Shown here: positions 7,111 through 13,810 of the stretch, piece after piece
Layout of the letters: the number at the start of each line of letters is the position of its first letter
Position numbering within the stretch: the first letter of the stretch is position 1
Source of the DNA: JABDOU01 sp041609995
Lineage (GTDB): Bacteria; Actinomycetota; Acidimicrobiia; Spongiisociales; SHLN01
NCBI GenBank assembly: GCA_041609995.1
Contig: JBFIPU010000046.1
Span: 1-19,031 of the forward strand
Direction of reading: 5' to 3'
Length of the DNA stretch: 19,031 bases
Position numbers and translations under genes: made by a program
The notes under the pieces: model-generated
What the model was told of the DNA's origin: nothing
Databases searched by the model: none
Seen by the model: the letters and a program-made list of their open reading frames with translations, nothing else

Positions 7111-8004
7111 TCACTGGTCGGCGGCGACTCGATCCAACCCGGCCAGCTCAAACCCACAGGCGTCGCAAAATCGGGCGGTCTCAGAGTGGGCGGCCGAACC
7201 ACAGTTGCGACACGACTCTTCACGCGGGCGACGGGCACTGGCGACCTCGGCGGACACGATGCCGGTTGGCACGGCGATGACGCTGTAGCCGACGATCATC
7301 AGCATCGCAGCCAGAACCTGGCCGAGGGCGGTGGAGGGCGCAATATCGCCGAAACCGACCGTGCTCATCGTGACGATCGACCAGTAGAGGCCGCGGAACA
7401 TCGAGTCATACCCGTTCTGAGGTCCCTCGATCAGGTACATCGTCGAACCCACGATGACATTGATGAGCACGACAACGATCAAGAACACGATGATTTTTCT
7501 CGAGCTCGCCTTGATCGCCCTCACCAGGTAGTTCGCTTCGCTGATGAACCGGGCCATCTTCAGCACCCGAAAGACGCGCAACAGACGCAGGGAGCGGATC
7601 ACGAGCAGCGACTGCGCCCCCGGCAGAAGAATGCTCAGATACACCGGGAGAATGGCGAGCAGGTCCACCACGCCGAAGAAGCTGCGGGCGTACCGCCATT
7701 TGCTGTCGACAGTGACGAGCCGGGCGATGTACTCGAGTGTGAACAGAATGGTGATGATCCACTCGAGGACGAACAGCGGAGTCGCGTAGCGTGCCTCGAT
7801 CTGTTCGACCGTTTCCAGCATGACGAGCAACACGCTGAAGGTGATGAGCGCGAGCAAGACGATGTCGAAAGCACGGGACTCTGGCGTGTTGTGGTCGAAG
7901 ATGATGTGGCGGACTCGCTCCCGCCACCCGGTCCTGGTCGTCTGCACCCGGGCAGCGTAGTTCACCCCGGGGCCGGGAGAAGGCGGGCCGCTCCGGCCAA
8001 TCAC
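7111..8004 (-). CDS. Voltage-gated potassium channel with C-terminal zinc ribbon
   Basis: Counting from GTG 8004, this is a 297-residue six-helix channel. S1 lies at about 46-66, S2 74-96 and S3 109-126. S4 has the regular arginine ladder SLRLLRVFRVLKMARF (Arg137, 140, 143, 146), followed by S5 170-191, the pore with selectivity filter TMSTVGFGD (212-220) and S6 227-251. The GFGD filter is a potassium-selective type. After S6 the tail carries two CxxC pairs (Cys265/268 and Cys280/283) in CRNCG and FCDACG, a zinc-ribbon knuckle. I chose GTG 8004 because its GTGA overlaps the stop codon of the CapA-like gene, implying translational coupling. GTG 7965 (284 residues) is an alternative. An ATG at 8091 would overlap CapA by about 90 bases and adds only a Pro-rich tail, so I reject it. 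Confidence 0.9.
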   Translation of the reverse strand: MIGRSGPPSPGPGVNYAARVQTTRTGWRERVRHIIFDHNTPESRAFDIVLLALITFSVLLVMLETVEQIEARYATPLFVLEWIITILFTLEYIARLVTVDSKWRYARSFFGVVDLLAILPVYLSILLPGAQSLLVIRSLRLLRVFRVLKMARFISEANYLVRAIKASSRKIIVFLIVVVLINVIVGSTMYLIEGPQNGYDSMFRGLYWSIVTMSTVGFGDIAPSTALGQVLAAMLMIVGYSVIAVPTGIVSAEVASARRPREESCRNCGSAAHSETARFCDACGFELAGLDRVAADQ

Positions 8005-9080
8005 CAGCTCACTCGGAGGCGCTCGTCCGGGGACGGCTCGACTCTCGTCCCAAACGGGCGGCTGTGGTGGTCCAGCGTCCTGGCCAGCCAACTCACGTCG
8101 GGCCCGGTCACGCGTTCTGCGCGGAAGCGGCGCATCCGGAACGGGGTGAGTTCGAGCGATTCCATTCCATCGGGGCCCATCGTGGGGAAGTAGGCGAGAG
8201 CCAGATCGCCCCGGTACTCCTCGTGGCCACCGATGCCTTCGTAGTCGTTGATCAGATCACCGCACCCGTAGAGGATGGGTCGGTCGCGATAGACCTCGAT
8301 CGCCTTCGGATGGTGTGATGAATGCCCATGAACGACATCCACACCGGCATCGATCAGGCGCCGGGCGAAGTGGGTCTGCGCCCGCGGAATACGGTGACCC
8401 CAGTTGGATCCCCAGTGGATCGACACGACCGAGAGCGCGCCGGTACGGGCAACCATGCCGGCCACGTAGTCGGCAGCCGCATCAGACAGGACAGGTACGA
8501 AGGCGACCCCCGGCCGCTCCGGGGTCGCTCCCCACGCCGCCGGGATCCCACTGGTGGCGCTGCCGACGGCCCCTACCCGGATAGCGGTTCCGTCGGCCGA
8601 AACGGTGGCCGGCGACTCCGCCGCGACCGGGTCGCGGCCCGCGCCTGCCACGGCGATGCCGGCTGCGTCGAGCGCCGCAATGGTGTCCTCCAGGCCCTCG
8701 TACGACCAATCGAGCACGTGGTTGTTGGCCAGGGCACAGACGTCGATCCGGGCCGCGGCCAGCACGCCGATGTTGGCCGGGTGCACTCGGTAAGAGATCC
8801 CCTTGTTCGGCCACGGCCGGCCGCGAGCCGTCACAGCAGTCTCCAGGTTGATGATCCGCACATCGGGTGCCATCTCGTCCAACTCGGCCAGGATGTCCCC
8901 CCAGACATAAGAGTCGTCGACTGTCCGCGGGATCCTGCCGTTGACGCGCTCGGCGAGTGTGACGTATTCACGAGCCGACTTGACGTACCGCTCACTGATG
9001 GCCGGATCCACAGAATGAGACAGGATTTGGTCGATCCCCCGGCCGATCATCACGTCGCCGGCCAGGAACACCTTCACCAT
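8001..9080 (-). CDS. CapA-like metallophosphatase (poly-gamma-glutamate synthesis protein family)
   Basis: This 359-residue protein belongs to the PGA_cap family (CapA/PgsA-type, a calcineurin-like metallophosphoesterase fold). Motifs in order are LAGDVMIGR (Asp9), INLETAVT (Asn78-Glu80), ALANNHVLDW (Asn119, Asn120, His121), IHWGSNWG (His222), VVHGHSSHHPKAIE (His251, His253) and LYGCGDLINDY. Some relatives take part in poly-gamma-glutamate capsule assembly, but many are uncharacterised. No capB, capC or capE-like gene is seen here, so a capsule role is not supported. There is no signal peptide, so it is probably cytoplasmic. ATG 9080 is chosen because homology starts there. The long upstream extension to 9650 is antisense to the neighbouring gene. 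A TACCAT box sits 7 bases upstream. It forms an operon with the potassium channel. Confidence 0.9.
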   Translation of the reverse strand: MVKVFLAGDVMIGRGIDQILSHSVDPAISERYVKSAREYVTLAERVNGRIPRTVDDSYVWGDILAELDEMAPDVRIINLETAVTARGRPWPNKGISYRVHPANIGVLAAARIDVCALANNHVLDWSYEGLEDTIAALDAAGIAVAGAGRDPVAAESPATVSADGTAIRVGAVGSATSGIPAAWGATPERPGVAFVPVLSDAAADYVAGMVARTGALSVVSIHWGSNWGHRIPRAQTHFARRLIDAGVDVVHGHSSHHPKAIEVYRDRPILYGCGDLINDYEGIGGHEEYRGDLALAYFPTMGPDGMESLELTPFRMRRFRAERVTGPDVSWLARTLDHHSRPFGTRVEPSPDERLRVSW

Positions 9081-9087
9081 TCCGAGG

Positions 9088-9093
9088 ATGGTA
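9088..9093 (-). promoter_or_regulatory. Candidate -10 element of a leaderless capA-like transcript
   Basis: On the minus strand TACCAT is followed by seven bases (CCTCGGA) and then ATG at 9080. The distance fits transcription starting at the start codon, and no Shine-Dalgarno sequence is present. There is no convincing -35. Confidence 0.4.
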
Positions 9094-9193
9094 CAAGTCG
9101 GAGACCGGGCCGCGTCTTTGTGGCCTTGTGCCCTGGTTGCCTGCCGCCCCGTGGCGTATCCAGGGTGGGTGGGCACGAGCACCGAGAATTGGA

Positions 9194-9199
9194 TAGGGT
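9194..9199 (+). promoter_or_regulatory. Candidate -10 element of a leaderless barrel-protein transcript
   Basis: TAGGGT is followed by seven bases (GAGCGCG) and then ATG at 9207. There is no Shine-Dalgarno site. Together with the divergent TACCAT at 9088-9093, the 126-bp gap would carry two back-to-back promoters. Confidence 0.4.
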
Positions 9200-9206
9200 G
9201 AGCGCG

Positions 9207-9548
9207 ATGCGATACCTCGTAGTAACGGAATGCCGGGTGGGACAAAGCCACATGCAAGAGTTCACCACCGAGGTGCAGAAGTGGGAACAGGACGCGTTGA
9301 GCAGCGAGCACGCCCCCGATTGGCACGCCGTGTATCTGCGGTCGGCTGATCCGGCCGACGTGCTGGTGATCACGCAGTTCTCGTCCCGCGAAGCCGCCGA
9401 CGGCTTCCAACAGCACCTCGACCAGTTCAAGGCGATGGTGTTGCCGTGCGTCTCCGAGGAGCCCGGGATGGACGGCTTCGACCTCTTCTACGCCGCGACC
9501 CCGGCCGGGGCCGAGGTCATCTTCGGTCAAGAGGTCTCGCACGACTGA
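9207..9548 (+). CDS. Small dimeric alpha/beta-barrel protein (antibiotic monooxygenase-like fold)
   Basis: This 113-residue soluble protein opens with MRYLVVTECRVGQSHMQEF, a first strand and helix typical of the ABM/dimeric alpha-beta barrel superfamily. A second strand pair (WHAVYLRSADPADVLVITQF) and the helix SSREAADGFQQHLDQFKAM follow, again in the ABM order. Such proteins form dimers and include heme-degrading and quinone-forming monooxygenases as well as stress-response proteins. No single residue pattern fixes the activity here, and the C-terminal 30 residues (GFDLFYAATP, then EVIFGQEVSHD) diverge from the short standard domain. The start is chosen because residues before it are antisense to capA. 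The gene diverges from the CapA-like gene and is followed 82 bases later by the BTAD regulator in the same direction. Confidence 0.72.
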   Translation: MRYLVVTECRVGQSHMQEFTTEVQKWEQDALSSEHAPDWHAVYLRSADPADVLVITQFSSREAADGFQQHLDQFKAMVLPCVSEEPGMDGFDLFYAATPAGAEVIFGQEVSHD

Positions 9549-9591
9549 GGCGCGGGGACACTGCAGCGTGGTCGGTCCCCCCCCGGGGCTC

Positions 9592-9604
9592 GGTGCCAGG
9601 CACC
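9592..9604. promoter_or_regulatory. Palindrome upstream of the BTAD regulator gene (candidate operator)
   Basis: GGTGCC-A-GGCACC is a perfect 6-bp-arm palindrome located 26 bases before the GTG start of the regulator. A run of eight C followed by GGGG (9577-9588) lies just upstream. It could be an autoregulatory operator or a hairpin ending the upstream barrel-protein transcript. Confidence 0.4.
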
Positions 9605-9630
9605 AGCCGGATCTGTATCCTCGAAGATGA

Positions 9631-12459
9631 GTGACCCCTGACTTCAACATCCTCGGAGCGGTCGAGGTCCTTCAACAAGGGGAAGGGGTCGATCTCGGCT
9701 CTCCTCGCCAGCGAGCCCTGCTTGTCCGGCTGTTGATCGACGTGCCCCGCGTGATCAGCGCGGATCGGCTGATCGAGGACCTTTGGCCGGGAGATCAGCC
9801 GCAGACCGCCCGACACGCGCTGCACGTGTACATCTCCGGAATCCGCAAGAGCCTGGGCGTCGATCGCGACCGATTGGAACGCGTTGGCCACGGCTACCAC
9901 CTGCGGGTCGAAGACGATGAAGTCGATTCCATTCGGTTCGAGCGCAATCTGACCGAGGGACGTGCAGCTCTGGTGCGGGGCGATCCGCAGATGGCTGCGG
10001 ATCTGCTGGCATCGGCACTCGACATGTGGCGAGGACCGGCACTCGCCGATGTCCGAGACGAGCCATTTGCCCGCGAGGAGGTCACGAGACTCGAGAATCT
10101 CAGACTCGACGCACAAGAAGAACAGATGTGGGCGGATCTGGAACTGGGCAGACACGGCGAGGTGGCAGCCGAACTGCAGGACCGGGTTGCCCGGCATCCC
10201 TATCGGGAGGTGTTCTGGGAGCAGCTCATGCTGGCCTTGTATCGCTCAGGCCGTCAGGCGGATGCCTTGCGGACCTACCAATCCGCGCGGGACCAGCTGG
10301 CGGAGGCGCTCGGTGTCGAGCCCGGGCCCGCACTCCAACACATGGAGGAGCGGATCCTGGCCCATGATCCGGCTCTGTTGCTCCAGCCGAGGTCAGGATC
10401 GGCTCTTCGTCTGGTGCCACGGCCGCGAACGAGTTTCATCGGCCGGCAGCGGGAGATCAAACAGGCGATCGAATTGCTCGAACATGCCCGCCTGTTGACC
10501 CTGACCGGCGCGCCAGGGTCGGGCAAAACCCGGCTTGCGTTGCAGGTGGCCGACGACATCACCGACCGGTTTCCGCATGGAACGTTCTTCGTCCCCCTGG
10601 CCGCCACCGATGACGCCGGGCTGGTCGGTTCTGAGATCGGTCGAGCGCTCGAGCTACCGGAGCCGGAAGAGGACTTGTCAGCGTGGGACGCCGTCGAGGC
10701 CTATTTTGCGCCGCGTTGCGCGATGCTGGTTCTGGACAACTTCGAACAGATCCTCGATGCGGCTCCCCAGGTAGGCCGGCTGCTCGACGCCGCCAGGGAC
10801 CTGACGATCGTGGTGACGAGTCGGGCCTCGCTGGGCCTGTCGGGAGAACAGGAGTTCCGCGTACCTCCCCTTGCCCTTCCACCGCCGGGCGAGCGGGATC
10901 CACATGAGGTGTCGTCCTACGACGCCGTCTTGTTGTTCACGGCTCGGGCGAGAGCCGTTGATCCCGGTTTCACGCTCGACGCCGGCAACGCCGGTGCCGT
11001 GGCCGACGTGACGACAATGGTCGACGGGCTTCCCCTCGCCATCGAGTTGGCGGCCGCCAGGGTCGCGCTGCTCTCGCCGCGCGATCTCGTCGAACGCCTC
11101 GAGCGCAGTCTCAATCTGCTGACCGGCGGACCGGCCGACTCGGTTGGGCGGCACCATACGATGCGCGACGCCATCGCCTGGAGCCATGACCTGCTCGAGG
11201 CATCCGAGCAGGTCATGTATCGACGCCTCGGCGTGTTCAGAGGGGGCTTCACCCTTGATGCCGCCGCCGATGTCGTCGGGATCGACGAGGACTCGGCCAT
11301 CAATGGCCTCGATTCGCTGCGTTCGAAAGGTCTGATCTACCGGAAGACCGACGCAGGAGGGGCCCGCCTCGCAATGCTGGAGATGCTGAGAGAGTTCGCG
11401 TCGGAAGCCCTGGTCGCGGCGGGTGAAGAACGGGACGTAGGCCGGCGGCATGCCGAGCACTATCTCCGTCTGGCGGCCGAAGTGGAGCCCGAACTGACCC
11501 GCGAGCCGCGAGGTTGGGGTGTTGACCGGTTGGCTTCCGAGGTCGACAACCTCAGATGTGCGCTCGGCTTTGCGCTGTCCTCAGGAGAACCAAACCTCGG
11601 GCTGGCACTGGCGAGCCACCTGTGGCGGTTCTGGCAGAGCACCGACCAACTGGTGGAGGGAAAGGACTGGCTGGGCAAGCTCCTGGCGCACTCCGATGCC
11701 TCGCCGCAATCCCGCGCGCACGGACTCGTGGCATTGGCCGGGCTCACGTACTGGCAAGGGGACTACGAAGAGACCTTGCGCCACTACCAGGAAGCGCTAG
11801 ATCTCTTTCGGACCGTTGGGGACCGCCTCAACGAGGCCGAGACGTTGTACAGCATGAGCCTGACGGCCAACTGGAAGCAAGATCTGGATGCAGGTGAGGG
11901 ATACGCCGAAGCTGCCGGAACCGTGTACGAGGAGCTGGATTCACAAGAGGGAATCGGGAAGGTCCTGATGGCCCGGGCCTTCGTGTTGTGGAGGCGGGGC
12001 GAATTGGAGGCTGCTCACAAGCTGTGGCTGGAATCGCTGTCTATCGCTCGCGACTCTGGTGATCAGACAATGGCGGTCTCCCAGCTGGTCGGGCTCGCCG
12101 CACTCACGTTTCATCTCGGTGATCGCACAGAAGCACTCCGGATCGTCCTCGAGGGGGTGGAGGAGGCTGTTGGGCTCCACAACACCCATCTGATCGTATG
12201 GCTGCTCGACTTCGTGGCGGCGTATGCGGCTCCTGAGTTCCCCGAGCCCGCCGTTGAACTGGCGGGTGCTGTCGACGTACTCCGCAAGAAGGCGGGGGGA
12301 GGGATTCTTCCTGTAGCAATCGGAGTCGAAGATGCCAGGTCCGTCGGATCACGGCTACTCGAACCCGCGGCACTTGCGGCTGCCCTGGAAAGAGGCCGCC
12401 AGATGGACGTCGAGGAGGCGGTGGCGGTGTCCCGCTCGTTCAACCTGCTGATGCATTGA
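9631..12459 (+). CDS. AfsR/SARP-type regulator: winged helix, BTAD, NTPase and TPR domains
   Basis: This is a 942-residue cytoplasmic regulator. Residues 1-95 are an OmpR/PhoB-type winged-helix DNA-binding domain (PRQRALLVRLLI, DRLIEDLWPGD, LHVYISGIRKSLG, GHGYHL). Residues 96-250 are a bacterial transcriptional activation (BTAD) domain (WRGPALADV, YQSARDQLAEALGVEPGPAL). A STAND/NB-ARC-like NTPase follows, with Walker A GAPGSGKT (293-300), Walker B MLVLDNFEQIL (365-375) and the GLPLAIELAAAR motif (466-477). The rest, from about 600, is helical with tetratricopeptide-like repeats. The family activates nearby genes, often for secondary metabolism, after ligand or nucleotide binding. No biosynthetic cluster is visible here. 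GTG 9631 is the only good start; TATCCT lies nine bases upstream and a palindrome precedes it. The stop overlaps a 9-bp direct repeat. The adjacent NTF2-like genes are possible targets. Confidence 0.92.
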   Translation: MTPDFNILGAVEVLQQGEGVDLGSPRQRALLVRLLIDVPRVISADRLIEDLWPGDQPQTARHALHVYISGIRKSLGVDRDRLERVGHGYHLRVEDDEVDSIRFERNLTEGRAALVRGDPQMAADLLASALDMWRGPALADVRDEPFAREEVTRLENLRLDAQEEQMWADLELGRHGEVAAELQDRVARHPYREVFWEQLMLALYRSGRQADALRTYQSARDQLAEALGVEPGPALQHMEERILAHDPALLLQPRSGSALRLVPRPRTSFIGRQREIKQAIELLEHARLLTLTGAPGSGKTRLALQVADDITDRFPHGTFFVPLAATDDAGLVGSEIGRALELPEPEEDLSAWDAVEAYFAPRCAMLVLDNFEQILDAAPQVGRLLDAARDLTIVVTSRASLGLSGEQEFRVPPLALPPPGERDPHEVSSYDAVLLFTARARAVDPGFTLDAGNAGAVADVTTMVDGLPLAIELAAARVALLSPRDLVERLERSLNLLTGGPADSVGRHHTMRDAIAWSHDLLEASEQVMYRRLGVFRGGFTLDAAADVVGIDEDSAINGLDSLRSKGLIYRKTDAGGARLAMLEMLREFASEALVAAGEERDVGRRHAEHYLRLAAEVEPELTREPRGWGVDRLASEVDNLRCALGFALSSGEPNLGLALASHLWRFWQSTDQLVEGKDWLGKLLAHSDASPQSRAHGLVALAGLTYWQGDYEETLRHYQEALDLFRTVGDRLNEAETLYSMSLTANWKQDLDAGEGYAEAAGTVYEELDSQEGIGKVLMARAFVLWRRGELEAAHKLWLESLSIARDSGDQTMAVSQLVGLAALTFHLGDRTEALRIVLEGVEEAVGLHNTHLIVWLLDFVAAYAAPEFPEPAVELAGAVDVLRKKAGGGILPVAIGVEDARSVGSRLLEPAALAAALERGRQMDVEEAVAVSRSFNLLMH

Positions 12460-12483
12460 TCGTCGACGGGCCGTTGATGCATT
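12449..12483. repeat. Direct repeat TGATGCATT, 26 bp apart, upstream of the NTF2 lipoprotein gene
   Basis: TGATGCATT occurs at 12449-12457, overlapping the regulator stop, and again at 12475-12483. Each contains the palindrome ATGCAT. SARP-type regulators usually bind direct repeats, typically at 11- or 22-bp spacing, so the 26-bp spacing is only suggestive. Confidence 0.4.
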
Positions 12484-12534
12484 CTTGAGAAGCTGTTGAC
12501 CGATCGCAGGCACAGTCGCATCAGCCGAATCAAC

Positions 12535-12540
12535 AGGAGG
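12535..12540 (+). promoter_or_regulatory. Strong ribosome-binding site fixing the lipoprotein start
   Basis: AGGAGG sits six bases before ATG 12547 and excludes the longer reading frame that opens at 12496. Confidence 0.75.
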
Positions 12541-12546
12541 TTCACC

Positions 12547-13098
12547 ATGAAACGGCTGAAGAACACCTTCTCGATCGCCGCCGCCGGTGTGCTGTTGGCG
12601 ACAGCGGCCGCTGCCTGCGGCTCGTCCGCCACCGAGGAGCCCGAGGTGCTGGGAAACGTCATCACAGCGGATCCAGAGGGTCGGCAACCGGTTTCGGATT
12701 CCTCGATCGCCAACTCTGAGCCCCAGGTACTGGAGGAACTCGTCCGTCTCGAAACGGCGGCCCTGGATCAGTACTACCACGATGTGGATCCGCAAGGGTA
12801 TGTGGCTCAGTTCGCGGCAGCCCGCACGTACTTTGATCCCTGGAGCGCCGGACGCATCGACGGAGAGACAGTCGCGCAACATCTGTTGTCCTTCACCGGA
12901 ACGTATCCGGTGTCTGATTACGCGATTGTCGATCCGGCAGTCTCGTTGCGAGGTGATGTTGCCATCTTCACGTTCCAGGTCGAGACATATGACCCTGCCA
13001 GCCAGGCGCTGACCAGTAGTTGGAATGCAACCGAGATCCGGGAGAAGATCGGAGGCTCCTGGCAAATGGTCCATGCCCACTGGTCGCCGATGGAGTGA
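12547..13098 (+). CDS. Exported NTF2-like (SnoaL-fold) probable lipoprotein
   Basis: This 183-residue protein has a lipoprotein-type signal (MKRLKNTFSIAAAGVLLATA followed by AAACGSS, likely lipidated Cys24; Ala rather than Leu at -3 makes it slightly atypical). A short acidic linker leads to an NTF2-like domain at about residues 60-183. That domain starts with a long helix (LEELVRLETAALDQYYHDVDPQGYV in two parts) and ends with WNATEIREKIGGSWQMVHAHW. This end motif is typical of SnoaL/DUF4440-type NTF2 folds, which bind small molecules or act as enzymes or scaffolds. The domain is homologous to that of the next gene. It starts 87 bases after the BTAD regulator with its own AGGAGG ribosome-binding site. 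The product is expected on the outer face of the membrane. The ligand is unknown. Confidence 0.85.
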   Translation: MKRLKNTFSIAAAGVLLATAAAACGSSATEEPEVLGNVITADPEGRQPVSDSSIANSEPQVLEELVRLETAALDQYYHDVDPQGYVAQFAAARTYFDPWSAGRIDGETVAQHLLSFTGTYPVSDYAIVDPAVSLRGDVAIFTFQVETYDPASQALTSSWNATEIREKIGGSWQMVHAHWSPME

Positions 13099-13281
13099 GG
13101 AAGGGCCCCGCACGAGCGGAAGCGTATCCCCTGCGTCGTTTGACCCCGCGTAGGGTTGATGGTCAGAGGTCAGGATCCGGTAATCGAGTTGTGGAGGACG
13201 AACGCGGTTGATCGGCACCCAGGGATACCGACGACCGTGTAGCTCCTCCGTCCAAACCCCAGAGTCTCAGGAGGACCCACC

Positions 13282-13671
13282 ATGAAAGTAGACACCAACC
13301 ACGAAGTACTTGCGCTGGAGCGTTCCGTTCTGGATCGATGGGCTCGAGGAGATCCATACGGGTTCGTCGAAAATGCCACCGATGACGTGACCTGGTTCGA
13401 CCACACCACCAGGTCGAGGATCGACGGCAAGGAAGCCTTGAGCCGCCACGTCGAACAATTCGTCGGCGCCATGGACATACCCCGCTATGAGATGCCGAAC
13501 GTCCAGATCCGGATCCTTGGCGACTTCGCCATGTTGACGTCCAACTGGCACACCTATGCAGAAGACGGTGCGTTGACCTCGCAATGGAATGCGACCGAGG
13601 TGTATCGACGCGAGGGCGACGCCTGGAAATACGTGCACGTACATTGGGCTCCTGTGAGCGTCGCCGGCTAG
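13282..13671 (+). CDS. Cytoplasmic NTF2-like (SnoaL-fold) protein, paralogue of the preceding lipoprotein
   Basis: This 129-residue protein is essentially one NTF2-like domain with no signal peptide. It starts with the helix LALERSVLDRWARGDPYGFV, contains TWFDHTTRSRIDGKEAL and ends WNATEVYRREGDAWKYVHVHWAP. Corresponding parts of the lipoprotein upstream are YFDPWSAGRIDGETV and WNATEIREKIGGSWQMVHAHWSP, so the two genes are clearly related. The WxxVHxHW end is the DUF4440/SnoaL_3-like signature. AGGAGG at 13269-13274, seven bases before ATG 13282, fixes the start. A 183-bp gap separates it from the lipoprotein gene, so it may have its own promoter. The function is unknown; a small-molecule binding or isomerase/hydrolase role is possible. 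Confidence 0.88.
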   Translation: MKVDTNHEVLALERSVLDRWARGDPYGFVENATDDVTWFDHTTRSRIDGKEALSRHVEQFVGAMDIPRYEMPNVQIRILGDFAMLTSNWHTYAEDGALTSQWNATEVYRREGDAWKYVHVHWAPVSVAG

Positions 13672-13798
13672 TCGGCACCGAGGTCACGTTCGGTTCGTGG
13701 TGTTCGAGCGGCTCGTCGACGCGCAACGAACCGGGCCGACGTCGGGCTACGGCGCCCCAGCGGGGATCGTTCCGGGCGTTGTAGTGCGGCCCACCTGC

Positions 13799-13804
13799 GA
13801 TAAT
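13799..13804 (+). promoter_or_regulatory. Candidate -10 element of a leaderless nfeD transcript
   Basis: GATAAT, one base from the TATAAT consensus, is followed by six bases (CGGATC) and then ATG 13811. No ribosome-binding site is present, so the mRNA may begin at the start codon. A consensus -35 is not seen. Confidence 0.45.
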
Positions 13805-13810
13805 CGGATC

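Noticed and set aside
7056..7280. 74-codon plus-strand frame whose GTG overlaps the stop of the TIM-barrel gene (GTGA)
   Set aside because: Most of it is antisense to the zinc-ribbon end of the potassium channel, the sequence is Arg/Pro/Thr-rich low-quality coding, and no ribosome-binding site or motif is present.
8005..8091. Upstream extension of the potassium channel to an ATG at 8091
   Set aside because: It would overlap the CapA-like gene by about 90 bases and adds only a Pro/Gly-rich tail. The GTGA overlap at 8004 is a more normal arrangement.
8001..9080. Poly-gamma-glutamate capsule locus
   Set aside because: Only the CapA-like protein is present. No CapB ligase, CapC or CapE-like genes are nearby, so a capsule function is not supported.
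9081..9650. Upstream extension of the CapA-like gene to 9650
   Set aside because: It runs antisense through the barrel-protein gene, and its translation lacks family similarity. CapA homology starts at ATG 9080.
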